Source of the DNA: Mesorhizobium sp. B2-4-15
Lineage (GTDB): Bacteria; Pseudomonadota; Alphaproteobacteria; Rhizobiales; Rhizobiaceae
Length of the DNA: 64,000 nucleotides
Assembly: GCF_006658505.1 (NCBI RefSeq)
Contig: NZ_VFUZ01000006.1
Location: forward strand, 62,001 to 126,000
Direction: 5' to 3'
The notes under the pieces are model-generated. The model worked only from the letters and a program-made list of their open reading frames with translations. It did not search any database and was not told the origin of the DNA. Made by a program: the position numbers and the translations under genes. This document shows positions 18,649 to 27,365 of the stretch, piece by piece. The number at the start of each line of letters is the position of its first letter. Positions within the stretch are counted from its first letter, which is position 1.

Positions 18649-20355
18649 TCAGGCCGGCACGGGCGCCATTGCGTCCGCTGCGCCACCGCCCGTGGCCAGC
18701 CGGCTTTCAAGCAGATCGCCGCTTTGCGTCAGCAGGGGATAGGCGACCGACGCCATCAGCGAGTTGATTTCCTTCAGCGCCCTGACCGCCTCCAGGTGAA
18801 TATCGCTGGTGTCGATGCTCTGCGGCATTCCCGATTGCAGGCGCTTGAGGTGACGATCATGGCTCATGCGTTCCAGCTTGCGCATACGCTCCTTCTCGAC
18901 CACAAGTTGCCGCGCCGAATCGAGGTCGCCCGATACCAGCACGTTGAGCGCAAGCTGCATGTTGGCCATGACACGGCTGTGAAGCCCGCGCAGTTCTCCC
19001 CAGCCGTCGCGCGAAAAGCGCAGATTCTTGTCCCGCAATTCCCCGGCAAGCACGAGCAGGTTCTTGGCGACGATATCGCCGGCCCGTTCGAGATTGATGG
19101 CGAAATCGGTGAGTTCGATGCCGCGGCGAGCCTCGGCCGCGGTCATGCTGCCGCGGTTGACCTCGGCAATGTAGAGCTTGATGTCGGTGTGGGCGCGGTT
19201 GACCTCGTCATCCAGCTTGCGCGCCTGGCGGATCTGATCGGCAGTGCCGGCGTCGAAGAAATCCATCACCGGACGCAGCATCACCTCGACGACTTCACCC
19301 ATGCGCAGCAACTCGCGGGTCGCACTGGCCAGCGCGAGACCCGGCGTGCGCATGACGCTGCGATCCAGCGCGCAGGCGCGACGCGACATCAGATCGGTAC
19401 TGTCCTCCGGCTTTGCCGACGACTTGTCGGCGATCAGCGAGGTCACCAGCCTTTCCATCAAGCCGGCGAAAGGCAGGCAGCAGACGACCAGAGCCAGATT
19501 GAAGGCGAGGTGCAGGTTGACCAGCTGCCGGCCTTCGGTTGCACCGAAAAGGTGTGCCGGGAACGCCAACGCCTGAAGGGCGAACAGGGCGCCGAGCGCG
19601 GCCGTGCCGCGGAAGATCAGATTGCCAAGGGGGATGCGGCGCGCCTCGGCGGGCTCGCCGCGCGTCAGCCACACCGCGATCAGCGCGCCGCCGCAATTGG
19701 CGCCAAGGATGAAGAACAGGCCGACCTCGACAGGCAAGACGCCTTGCGCGGCGAGCGTGACGAACAGCAGGATCGCCGCCACGCTGGAATGGATCAGCCA
19801 TGTGAACAGGGCGGCGGCGGCAAAGGCCGTGAAATAGTCCGCGCGCAAATAGGAAATCACCAATGGCAGCAGCGTGCTCTGGCGCATCGGCGCGGTCGCC
19901 TCGCCGATCATGTGCAGCGACAGCAGAACGAACGCTATGCCCATCAGGATGCGCCCTCCTTGCTTGATGCCGCGCGCCTCGAACTTCAGGAACATCGCGC
20001 CGCCGACAAGGATCAGCGCGGGTATAAGCCAGCTCAAGTCGAACGAGAGCACCTGCACGACCAAGGCGGAGCCAAGATCGGCGCCAAGCAGGATCGCCAG
20101 CCCGGCCGAAACCGAAACCATCCCGCTTGCGGCAAACCCAGCTGCCAGCATGGCGACGGCCGTGGAACTTTGCAGCAGGACGGCAAGCACGGTGCCGATC
20201 CCCGCCGATCTGATCCGCGCACCGCGAGCCTGTCTCAGGGCATCGCGCAATGCAGGCCCGCAGGCCCGCTCGACGCCGGTGCGCACCATGCGCACAGCCC
20301 AGAGCAGCAGCATGACGGCACCCGCCAGATGCAGCAGGATGATGGAAAATTGCAT
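18649..20355 (-). CDS. Na/Pi-cotransporter-family protein with PhoU-like C-terminal domain
   Basis: The 568-aa protein has the duplicated NptA/YjbB-type membrane repeat: VLLQSSTAVAMLAAGFAASG in the first half and LIHSSVAAILLF in the second (the usual QSS is HSS here). About eight membrane segments precede a soluble helical PhoU-like domain of about 220 residues. E. coli YjbB of this family can export phosphate. In a phosphonate operon that releases Pi, an overflow-export role would make sense (inference). Start at 20355 with CGGAGGCG upstream. Confidence 0.85.
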   Translation of the reverse strand: MQFSIILLHLAGAVMLLLWAVRMVRTGVERACGPALRDALRQARGARIRSAGIGTVLAVLLQSSTAVAMLAAGFAASGMVSVSAGLAILLGADLGSALVVQVLSFDLSWLIPALILVGGAMFLKFEARGIKQGGRILMGIAFVLLSLHMIGEATAPMRQSTLLPLVISYLRADYFTAFAAAALFTWLIHSSVAAILLFVTLAAQGVLPVEVGLFFILGANCGGALIAVWLTRGEPAEARRIPLGNLIFRGTAALGALFALQALAFPAHLFGATEGRQLVNLHLAFNLALVVCCLPFAGLMERLVTSLIADKSSAKPEDSTDLMSRRACALDRSVMRTPGLALASATRELLRMGEVVEVMLRPVMDFFDAGTADQIRQARKLDDEVNRAHTDIKLYIAEVNRGSMTAAEARRGIELTDFAINLERAGDIVAKNLLVLAGELRDKNLRFSRDGWGELRGLHSRVMANMQLALNVLVSGDLDSARQLVVEKERMRKLERMSHDRHLKRLQSGMPQSIDTSDIHLEAVRALKEINSLMASVAYPLLTQSGDLLESRLATGGGAADAMAPVPA

Positions 20356-20430
20356 GGCTACGCCTCCGGATGTCCGTGGCCGGCAGAGACGTCGACCTTT
20401 ACTCAGGCTAAGTTTGACCGAACATAAGTC

Positions 20431-20448
20431 AAATCGTTCATTTCTATC
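20431..20448. promoter_or_regulatory. Conserved 18-bp element between the Na/Pi gene and the lysR gene
   Basis: AAATCGTTCATTTCTATC at 20431-20448 lies in the 154-bp divergent region, 76-93 bp before the Na/Pi start and 62-79 bp before the lysR start. It is the partner of the phnW element. CATAAG at 20423-20428 and CTTATG about 35 bp further form a loose inverted repeat around it, as expected of a LysR-type autoregulated site. Confidence 0.5.
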
Positions 20449-20509
20449 TTTTAGTTAATCTGGCTTATGGTAGGATATCCACTCTTCCGGATCTCGAACG
20501 GCGGAAACG

Positions 20510-21379
20510 ATGCGCTACGTCCAGTTGCGGGCCTTTCATCAAGTGGCGATCTCGGGCGGGTTTTCGCGAGCGGCCGAAGCGCTGTTCCTGACCCAGCCGG
20601 CCATTTCCGACCAGGTGCGCAAGCTCGAGGAAGAATATGATGTCCTGCTGTTCAATCGGAACAAGAAGCAGGTCACGCTGACCCATTCGGGCCAGAAGCT
20701 GCTTGAGATAACCCACCGCATGTTCGACACCGAACAGCAGGCACTGGAACTGCTCACCGAGTCGCGCGCGCTGCGTTCCGGCACGCTGCGCATCGTCGCG
20801 GACGCCGCACATCACCTGCTTCACATCCTCGGCAGCTTCCGGTCCCGTTATCCCGGCGTCCAGGTCTCTGTGCGCGCCGGCAACACAGAGACGGTCATCA
20901 GCAGCCTCTACAGCTATGATGCCGACATCGGCGTGCTGGGCGAGGTACCGGCCGGCCGCGATTTCGAGGTGCTGAAGCTCAACTCGACACCGATCATCGC
21001 CTTCACCTCCATCGACCACCCGCTGTCGGGCAAGAAATCGCTGACCCTCAAGCAGCTCGCGCAGGAATCGCTGGTCATGCGCGAACGCGGCTCGAAGACG
21101 CGTCAAAAGCTCGAAGACCTCGCTGCTGCCTCGAAGGTCGAGCTAAGGCCGGTCATCGAGGCCGAGGGCCGCGAGGCTGTCCGCGAGATCGTCGCCTCGG
21201 GCGCCGGCATCGGCTTTGTCTCGGCGGCCGAATTCGGCCAGGATTCGCGGCTCGTCCCGATCACCATCGACGCTCCCGAAACCCTCATGGACGAAGCGCT
21301 GATCTGCCTGCGCGAGCGCAGCGGCGGCAAGCTGGTGCGCGCCTTTCTCGACATGGCGCGCTCGATGTCGGCGGATTAA
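20510..21379 (+). CDS. LysR-family regulator, probable regulator of the phosphonate genes
   Basis: The 289-aa protein has a classical LysR winged helix (MRYVQLRAFHQVAISGGFSR, then AAEALFLTQPAISDQVRKLE) and a periplasmic-binding-like effector domain beginning at GTLRIVADAAHHLLHILGSF. It is divergent from the Na/Pi-phnW-phnA-phnY-pbfA run of genes. LysR regulators beside phnWAY genes respond to AEP in related bacteria, so AEP or phosphonoacetaldehyde is the likely co-inducer. Its stop codon overlaps the stop of the convergent flavoprotein gene by 4 nt. Confidence 0.88.
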   Translation: MRYVQLRAFHQVAISGGFSRAAEALFLTQPAISDQVRKLEEEYDVLLFNRNKKQVTLTHSGQKLLEITHRMFDTEQQALELLTESRALRSGTLRIVADAAHHLLHILGSFRSRYPGVQVSVRAGNTETVISSLYSYDADIGVLGEVPAGRDFEVLKLNSTPIIAFTSIDHPLSGKKSLTLKQLAQESLVMRERGSKTRQKLEDLAAASKVELRPVIEAEGREAVREIVASGAGIGFVSAAEFGQDSRLVPITIDAPETLMDEALICLRERSGGKLVRAFLDMARSMSAD

Positions 21380-23853
21380 GCGGCGGCGCGAACCTCAATC
21401 CCATCCGCCTTCACCCGCTCTGATTTCGGATCGTAGGGGCTGCGCAAGTGCGCCGTGGCCGTATGGCGAACGCCGGCGAGGTCGATCTCGAAACGGCCAC
21501 CGCTGAGGAATTGGGCGTCGACGCCGGCTTCATTCTCGACCAGCCCGAGCGCGACCGAGCGGCCCAGCGTGTGGCCATAGGCCGCCGAGCGAACCTCGCC
21601 AACCGGTTTGCCGTCACGCAGGATCAGCTCACCGCCCCACAGCATCGGCTCGGCATCGTCGAGCGTGAACAGCACGATACGCTTGGCCGGTGCCGCCGCA
21701 GACCTTGCCTCGACCAGCGCGTCGCGGCCGATGAAGCCGCCCGGCTTGTCGATAGCGACGGCAAAGCCAAGCCCGACCTGCCAGGGGTTGATATCCGGCG
21801 TCAATTCCCTGCCCCAGGCGCGAAAACCCTTTTCGATGCGCAATGCATCGAGCGCGTAGTAGCCGGCGTCAGCCAAGCCGAATTCGCCCCCCGCCTCGTG
21901 CAGCGCCTCGTAGACGCCGACGGCGAATTCTGTCGGCACGATCAGCTCCCAGCCGAGCTCACCGACATAGGTCATTCGATTGGCATAGGCAGTGGCATGG
22001 CCGATATCAATCTCGCGGATAGTGGCGAAGGGGAAGCCCGCGTTGGAGAGATCGGCCGAGGACAGTTTGCCGAGGAGATCGCGCGAGCGTGGCCCCATCA
22101 CGGCCAGCACGGCGTAGGCGGAGGTGATGTCGGTCAGGGTCGCATGCGCATCGGCCGGAATGTTCTTGACGATCCAGTCGGCGTCGTGGACCGCCTGCGC
22201 GGACCCTGTGACGACGAGGAATTTTTCCGCGCCCAGCCGCATCACGGTGAGATCGCTTTCATAGCCGCCACGCGCGTTGAGCACACCCGTGTAGACCGAC
22301 GTACCTATAGGTACATCGACATTGCCGGCGCAGATCCGGTTCAGCACGGCGCAAGCGTCGCGGCCCTGGACAAGCAGTTTTGCGAAAGACGTCTGGTCGA
22401 AGATTGCGACGGCCTCGCGCGTCGCCTTCATCTCGCGGCGGACCGCCTCGTGCCAATTCTGGCGGCCGAAGGCATAGTCATTCTCGGGCTTCTCTCCCGA
22501 AGCGGCAAACCAGTTGGCGCGCTCCCATCCCATCTTTGAGCCGAAGCAGGCGCCCCTGGCGGCCAGCCGATCATAGAGCGGCGAGCGGCGGAAGGGCCGC
22601 GCGGTGTCGAGTTCCCGGTTCGGCCATGGCATGGCGTAGTGCAGGCCGAGTGTCTCCTTGACCCGGTCATGCAGCCAGCGCGGGTTGTTGTTGAACGAGG
22701 CGAAGCGCCTGATGTCGACCGGCCACAGATCCATGGTGGGCGCACTGTTGACGATCCATTCGGCCAGCGCCCTGCCGGCGCCGCCGGCACTGGCGATGCC
22801 CATCGAATTGAAGCCGGCGCCGACATAGAAATTCTTCAGTTCCGGGGCCTCGCCGAGGATGAAATTGTTGTCCGGCGTGAAGCTTTCGGGACCGTTGTAG
22901 AATTTCTTGACCTCGGCATGCGCCAGCTGCGGCACGCGGACCAGCGCGTTTTCCATCAGGATCTCGAACTGGTCCCAATCGTCCGGCAGCAGCGCGAACT
23001 CGAAATTTTCGGGGATGCCGTTCATGCCCCAGGGCTTGGCATGCGGCTCGAAGCCTCCCATGACCAAGCCGCCGACCTCTTCCTTGAAATAGATGAAGCC
23101 GTCGGGGTCGCGCATGACAGGCAGGTCAGGGTGCACGCCCTCGATCCTGCCGGTGACGATGTACATGTGCTCAGCCGAATGCAGCGGTACCGAGACGCCG
23201 CACATCAGTCCGACCTTGCGCGCCCACTGGCCGGCGCAGTTGACGACGATCTCGGCGGCGATGCTGCCGTGGTCGGTTTCGACACCGCAGGCGACGCCGT
23301 TGCTGACGCTGATGCCTGACACCTTGACCCGTTCGATGATTTTCGCGCCGCGGTTGCGCGCGCCCTTGGCCAGCGACTGCGTCAGATCAGTCGGGTTGGC
23401 CTTGCCGTCGCCTGGCAGCCAGACGGCACCGACCAGATCGTCCGTCGCCATGACAGGCCACAGATCGCCGGCCTCCCTGGGCGAGATCACGTCGATCTCC
23501 ACGCCCTGAGCACGCGCCGACGCTGCCATGCGCTTCAGCACCGTCATGCGATCAACGGTGCGCGCAACGGACAGCGAGCCGCAATTCTTCCAGCCGGTGG
23601 CAAGGCCGGTTTCGGCCTCCAACTCGCTGTAAAGCTGGGTGGAGTATCTGATCAGGCTGGTCATGTTCGAATGGCTGCGCAACTGACCGACAAGACCGGC
23701 GGCATGCCAAGTGGTGCCGCCGCTGAGTTGTCCCTGCTCAAGCAGGACAACATCGGTCCAGCCGAGTTTTGTCAGATGATAGGCGACCGAGCAGCCAATG
23801 ATGCCGCCGCCGACGATGACAACGCGAGCCTGGGTGGGAAATTCATTTGCCAT
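21376..23853 (-). CDS. GcvT-fused FAD-dependent dehydrogenase (dimethylglycine/sarcosine dehydrogenase-like)
   Basis: The 825-aa protein starts with a DAO-type Rossmann motif (VVIVGGGIIGCSVAYHLTKL, then EQGQLSGGTTWHAAGL, where the His is the usual flavin-attachment position) over about 380 residues. A linker domain and a GcvT/aminomethyltransferase-like folate-binding half follow (FDQTSFAKLLVQGRDA onwards). Such enzymes oxidise N-methyl amines and pass the methyl carbon to tetrahydrofolate. A role with N-methylated AEP is possible given the neighbours, but a glycine-betaine/sarcosine route is as likely. It lies downstream of a DeoR gene. Confidence 0.85.
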   Translation of the reverse strand: MANEFPTQARVVIVGGGIIGCSVAYHLTKLGWTDVVLLEQGQLSGGTTWHAAGLVGQLRSHSNMTSLIRYSTQLYSELEAETGLATGWKNCGSLSVARTVDRMTVLKRMAASARAQGVEIDVISPREAGDLWPVMATDDLVGAVWLPGDGKANPTDLTQSLAKGARNRGAKIIERVKVSGISVSNGVACGVETDHGSIAAEIVVNCAGQWARKVGLMCGVSVPLHSAEHMYIVTGRIEGVHPDLPVMRDPDGFIYFKEEVGGLVMGGFEPHAKPWGMNGIPENFEFALLPDDWDQFEILMENALVRVPQLAHAEVKKFYNGPESFTPDNNFILGEAPELKNFYVGAGFNSMGIASAGGAGRALAEWIVNSAPTMDLWPVDIRRFASFNNNPRWLHDRVKETLGLHYAMPWPNRELDTARPFRRSPLYDRLAARGACFGSKMGWERANWFAASGEKPENDYAFGRQNWHEAVRREMKATREAVAIFDQTSFAKLLVQGRDACAVLNRICAGNVDVPIGTSVYTGVLNARGGYESDLTVMRLGAEKFLVVTGSAQAVHDADWIVKNIPADAHATLTDITSAYAVLAVMGPRSRDLLGKLSSADLSNAGFPFATIREIDIGHATAYANRMTYVGELGWELIVPTEFAVGVYEALHEAGGEFGLADAGYYALDALRIEKGFRAWGRELTPDINPWQVGLGFAVAIDKPGGFIGRDALVEARSAAAPAKRIVLFTLDDAEPMLWGGELILRDGKPVGEVRSAAYGHTLGRSVALGLVENEAGVDAQFLSGGRFEIDLAGVRHTATAHLRSPYDPKSERVKADGIEVRAAA

Positions 23854-23888
23854 GAGCGTTCCGCCATTGGAGGGATGGCCGGGACACT

Positions 23889-23935
23889 AACATAGGGAAA
23901 CCAAATATCAACTCAAAAAGTCACAAAATATCACA
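23889..23935. promoter_or_regulatory. AT-rich promoter region of the flavoprotein gene
   Basis: The gap between the DeoR gene and the flavoprotein gene is AT-rich and contains the direct repeats AAATATCA (23904-23911) and AAATATCA (23926-23933), spaced 22 bp, two helical turns. These are candidate operator half-sites for the DeoR protein or another regulator. No clear -10/-35 pair was fixed. Confidence 0.3.
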
Positions 23936-24721
23936 TCAAGCAACGAGGAGCTCTGGCCCCTTTCGCGAAAGCGCCTCCGCAAGCGCTGGTCCGGGATTGG
24001 CGTCGACGATAACGCCGGCAGCCCGTTCGAAATTCGGAATCCTGAGCGGTGTCAGCTTGCCGAACTTGCTGCTATCGAGCACGAAATAGGCCTTGCCGGC
24101 GAGCGCGATCATACGGCCGCGCTGCTCGGCGCCGGCACGGGTGAAGTCCGTCACGTCGCCTTCCGGCGACAGGGCGCCACCACCGAGAAAGGCGATATCG
24201 ACGCGAAAGCGGCCCATTGCATCGAGCGTGTCGATGCCGGAAGCCGCCTCCTCGCCCGGATCGATTTCGCCGCCCAGCATATGCACGCGCATGCCCGGGA
24301 CATGGCACAGATGCAGCGCTATCTTCAGGCTTGCCGTGCAGATGGTAAGATCGCGCAACTTGGTCATGGCCTGCGCAACGGCCAAGGTGGTGGTGCCGGA
24401 ATCGAGAAAGACCACCATGCCATCCCTGACCAGGCCGGCGGCGGCCCTGCCGATCGCCGCCTTGCCGCCAGCATTTTCCTGGCTGCGCAGGCTCATCGCC
24501 GGTTCGCTCGGCTCAAAGAGGGCGGCACCGCCGTGCACGATGCCGAGTCTGCCCTGCTCCGAAAGCAATTTCAGATCGCGGCGGATGGTTTCGCGCGAGA
24601 CTTCGAAGAACCCGGCCAGTTCGGCAACGCTGACCGAACCCTGGGCGCTCAGCCGCCGCAGGATTTCGTCATGGCGGCGCGGGGCAAGGGCGCGCGCCGG
24701 CAGGCGGCTGACGGGAGACAT
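23936..24721 (-). CDS. DeoR/GlpR-family transcriptional regulator
   Basis: The 261-aa protein has the DeoR N-terminal helix-turn-helix (RRHDEILRRLSAQGSVSVAE, then LAGFFEVSRETIRRDLKLL) and the sugar-phosphate-isomerase-like sensor domain with VVFLDSGTTTLAVAQAM and AGKAYFVLDSSKFG. The start at 24721 is chosen because AAGAGGATCG lies just before it; in-frame starts at 24742 and 24814 lack a ribosome site. It is upstream of, and on the same strand as, the GcvT-type flavoprotein gene and likely controls it. DeoR proteins usually sense phosphorylated sugars. Confidence 0.85.
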   Translation of the reverse strand: MSPVSRLPARALAPRRHDEILRRLSAQGSVSVAELAGFFEVSRETIRRDLKLLSEQGRLGIVHGGAALFEPSEPAMSLRSQENAGGKAAIGRAAAGLVRDGMVVFLDSGTTTLAVAQAMTKLRDLTICTASLKIALHLCHVPGMRVHMLGGEIDPGEEAASGIDTLDAMGRFRVDIAFLGGGALSPEGDVTDFTRAGAEQRGRMIALAGKAYFVLDSSKFGKLTPLRIPNFERAAGVIVDANPGPALAEALSRKGPELLVA

Positions 24722-24832
24722 GGCGATCCTCTTGTCGAGCATTGGTGTTGCAATATGTGGCAGTGAACTCGCATAGACGCAACCGCGCCCGACGTGGCCG
24801 GTATCGATCGGCACTCTATTTGTCTGTCGAGG

Positions 24833-24984
24833 CTAGGGCTTTCGCGACAGGCCACCGCCCTCTATCGCGTTGACGAGCGTCTCGCTCCTTTCGCGCAGAC
24901 GCTGCCGCAGAACGCTCGCGGCTTTCCTGCCGTCGCGCTCGCGGCAGGCGGCCAGCAGTTCGCGATGCTTCATCTGCGAGCCGG
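24833..24984 (-). pseudogene. Remnant of a GntR (FCD-type) regulator gene
   Basis: On the minus strand the frame reads MKHRELLAACRERDGRKAAS followed by VLRQRLRERSETLVNAIEGG and a stop at 24833. This is the typical last helix pair of a FadR/GntR FCD domain (H-x-x-L-x-A-C-x-x-x-D, then an arginine-rich helix). There is no DNA-binding domain and the sequence upstream (24985-25039) is unlike the family. It is a C-terminal fragment of about 47 codons left at the end of the ectoine operon. Confidence 0.6.
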
Positions 24985-25045
24985 GACGATGGTCGCATCG
25001 GGCTCGCTCCGCTCGGGCGAGAGCCGAGCACACAAGCACCCGTGC

Positions 25046-26047
25046 TCAGCCTACCTTCACGGCCATCACCGCGGCGCAGTCACCCGCTTTGACCAGCCCG
25101 GGAAAATGCCGCGCCGCCAGCAAGCCAGACATCTTTGCCCGGATTTCCTGTGGGGCAATGCCGGTGCGGCCGGTGGAATGGATGCGTGCCAGCACCGCGC
25201 CTTCCTCGATGGGTTCGCCGAGATCGACCATGGTTTCGATCATGCCGTCGTCCTCGGCGAAGGCGAAGCAATCGGCCGAGGGCATGTCGAGCCACTGTGT
25301 TCTGGTCTTCTCCACCGCACCATCAACGATGCCTGCATGGCGAAGCACATTGAGGATGCCGCGCCGCGCGATGCGCACGGTTTCGGCACGCGATGTCCCC
25401 CCGCCGCCAAGTTCGGTGGTGACGAAGACCTTGCCCATGTCCTCGGCCGCGGTGTCGTACATGCCGACCGCATCGATCTCGGTCATGCGCATCGAGAAAG
25501 GTGCAGAGAAGGCTTCGACCGCGGCGAAGGCCTTTTCTTCCTGCGCCTTGTCCGGCAGCGTGTGCGCGGCGCAGAAAGGCACGAAATCCAAGGTCCTGCC
25601 GCCGGAATGGAAGTCGAAGACGATGTCGGCGCGGGGGAGCAACTCGCGTTGAAAATAGTCGGCGATCTTCTCGGTCACCGTGCCATTGGGCCGGCCGGGG
25701 AAGCTGCGGTTCATGTTGCCCTTGTCAATTGGCGACGTGCGCGTACCAGCACGAAAGGCCGGATAGTTCATCGCCGGCACGATGATCACCGTGCCGGAGA
25801 CGTCCTTGGGGTCGAGTGTGCGGGCGAGCCCGTAGAGCGCCAGCGGGCCCTCATACTCGTCGCCATGGTTGCCACCGGTCAGCAGCGCCGCCGGTCCCTT
25901 GCCGTTGCGGATGACGCAGATCGGGATCATCACCGAGCCCCAGGCGGAATCGTCGCGGCTGTAGGGCAGGCGCAGGAAACCATGCTGGACGCCGTCACGG
26001 TCGAAGTCGACAGTCGGTGCGATGGGCGACGGGCGGAGGCTGGACAT
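25046..26047 (-). CDS. doeB: N-alpha-acetyl-L-2,4-diaminobutyrate deacetylase (DoeB/EutE)
   Basis: The 333-aa protein belongs to the succinylglutamate desuccinylase/aspartoacylase family: zinc ligands H61 and E64 in GGNHGDEYEG, a further His in FDFHSGG and a C-terminal beta domain. In ectoine catabolism DoeB removes the acetyl group of N-alpha-acetyl-diaminobutyrate to give 2,4-diaminobutyrate. The start MSSLRPSPIAPTVDF at 26047 lies 5 nt past the doeA stop. It is the last gene of the ehu-eut-doe operon. Confidence 0.88.
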   Translation of the reverse strand: MSSLRPSPIAPTVDFDRDGVQHGFLRLPYSRDDSAWGSVMIPICVIRNGKGPAALLTGGNHGDEYEGPLALYGLARTLDPKDVSGTVIIVPAMNYPAFRAGTRTSPIDKGNMNRSFPGRPNGTVTEKIADYFQRELLPRADIVFDFHSGGRTLDFVPFCAAHTLPDKAQEEKAFAAVEAFSAPFSMRMTEIDAVGMYDTAAEDMGKVFVTTELGGGGTSRAETVRIARRGILNVLRHAGIVDGAVEKTRTQWLDMPSADCFAFAEDDGMIETMVDLGEPIEEGAVLARIHSTGRTGIAPQEIRAKMSGLLAARHFPGLVKAGDCAAVMAVKVG

Positions 26048-26052
26048 CGGGT

Positions 26053-27231
26053 TCAATTCTTCACCACCAGCTTGCGCGGCACATTGGCCAGGCATTCCAC
26101 ACCCGTTTCGGTGACCAGGATGGATTCGGTGATCTCAAGACCCATCGTCTCCAGCCACAGGCCGGTCATGAAATGGAAGGTCATGCCCGGCTTGAGCTCG
26201 GTGCGGTCGCCGGGACGCAAGCTCATGGTGCGCTCGCCCCAATCCGGCGGATAGGAGAGCCCGATGGAATAGCCGGTGCGATTGTCCTTGACGATGCCAT
26301 ACTTCTTCAAGACCGCGAAGAAGGCGTTGGCGATGTCCTCGCATGTGTTGCCGGGTTTTGCTGCCGCCAACCCCGCATCCATGCCTTCGAGCGTCGCCTT
26401 CTCGGCATCGAGGAATTCCTGCGTCGGCTTGCCAAGGAAGACGGTGCGCGACAGCGGACAGTGGTACCTGTTGTAGCAGCCAGCAATCTCGAAGAAGGTG
26501 CCCTCGCCCGACTTCATCGGCTGGTCGTCCCAGGTCAGATGCGGCGCCGAAGCATCGACGCCCGACGGCAGCAGCGGCACGATCGCCGGATAGTCGCCGC
26601 CGATGCCGTCGACGCCGCGCGTGCCGGCATCGTAGATCTCGGCGACGAGATCACATTTGCGCATGCCGACTTCAACCTTGTCGACGATGCGCTGATGCAT
26701 CGCCTCGACGATACGGGCGGCCTTGCGCATGTAGTCGATCTCGGTCGGGCTTTTCACGGCGCGCTGCCAGTTGACCAGGGCGGTGGCGTCGACGAAACGG
26801 GCGTTGGGCAGGTGCTTCTGCAAGGCGGCGAAGGCGGCGGCGGAGAACCAGTAATTGTCCATCTCGACGCCGATGGTGAGCTTGCCCCAGCCGCGATCGG
26901 TCAGCACGCTGGACAGGAAGTCCATCGGGTGGCGCTCGGTCGACTGCACATAGTGATCGGCATAGCCGACGATGTTGTCATGCGCGAGATAGGCGGTGCG
27001 CTTGGCGCCATTGGCGTCCTGGCCGCGGCCGTACCAGACTGGCTCGCCGGATGGCGGCACGATAACCGCCTGGTGCACGTAGAACGACCAGCCGTCATAA
27101 CCGGTCAGCCAGGCCATGTTGGAGGGATCGCTGACGATCAGGAGATCGACGCCCTTGGCCTCCATGGCTTTCCGCGTCTTGGCGAGGCGTTCCGCATATT
27201 CGCCGCGCGAAAATTTCAGATTTGGCTGCAT
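26053..27231 (-). CDS. doeA: Ectoine hydrolase (DoeA/EutD), M24 peptidase family
   Basis: The 392-aa protein has the creatinase/Xaa-Pro-aminopeptidase two-domain layout: an N-terminal creatinase domain (DLLIVSDPSNMAWLTGYDGW) and a C-terminal pita-bread domain (SGEGTFFEIAGCYNRYHCPL). DoeA opens the ectoine ring to N-acetyl-diaminobutyrate. Its place between eutC and doeB is the standard order. A rhizobial palindromic repeat separates it from eutC. Confidence 0.88.
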   Translation of the reverse strand: MQPNLKFSRGEYAERLAKTRKAMEAKGVDLLIVSDPSNMAWLTGYDGWSFYVHQAVIVPPSGEPVWYGRGQDANGAKRTAYLAHDNIVGYADHYVQSTERHPMDFLSSVLTDRGWGKLTIGVEMDNYWFSAAAFAALQKHLPNARFVDATALVNWQRAVKSPTEIDYMRKAARIVEAMHQRIVDKVEVGMRKCDLVAEIYDAGTRGVDGIGGDYPAIVPLLPSGVDASAPHLTWDDQPMKSGEGTFFEIAGCYNRYHCPLSRTVFLGKPTQEFLDAEKATLEGMDAGLAAAKPGNTCEDIANAFFAVLKKYGIVKDNRTGYSIGLSYPPDWGERTMSLRPGDRTELKPGMTFHFMTGLWLETMGLEITESILVTETGVECLANVPRKLVVKN

Positions 27232-27266
27232 TTTGTTGGTCCTCGTTTGTTGGGCCTGGAGCCTGT

Positions 27267-27354
27267 TTCAACTTCGTTGAATCCGGCTCGTCGTCTGATT
27301 CTGCTTTGCGCGTGATCTTTTCAGAAAGCCGGTTCCCACTTTTCCGGATCACGC
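27267..27354. repeat. Rhizobial intergenic repeat between eutC and doeA
   Basis: The element has TTCAAC-ttc-GTTGAA (27267-27281) and a larger stem with arms GCGTGATC (27310-27317) and GATCACGC (27347-27354), with the conserved GGTTCCCACTTTTCCGG between. This is the widespread repeat seen in Mesorhizobium and relatives, recognised by its GATC-flanked AAAGTGGGAACCGG core on the other strand. It lies inside the operon and could act as an mRNA processing or stabilising structure. Confidence 0.7.
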
Positions 27355-27365
27355 TTTGGCCGGCA

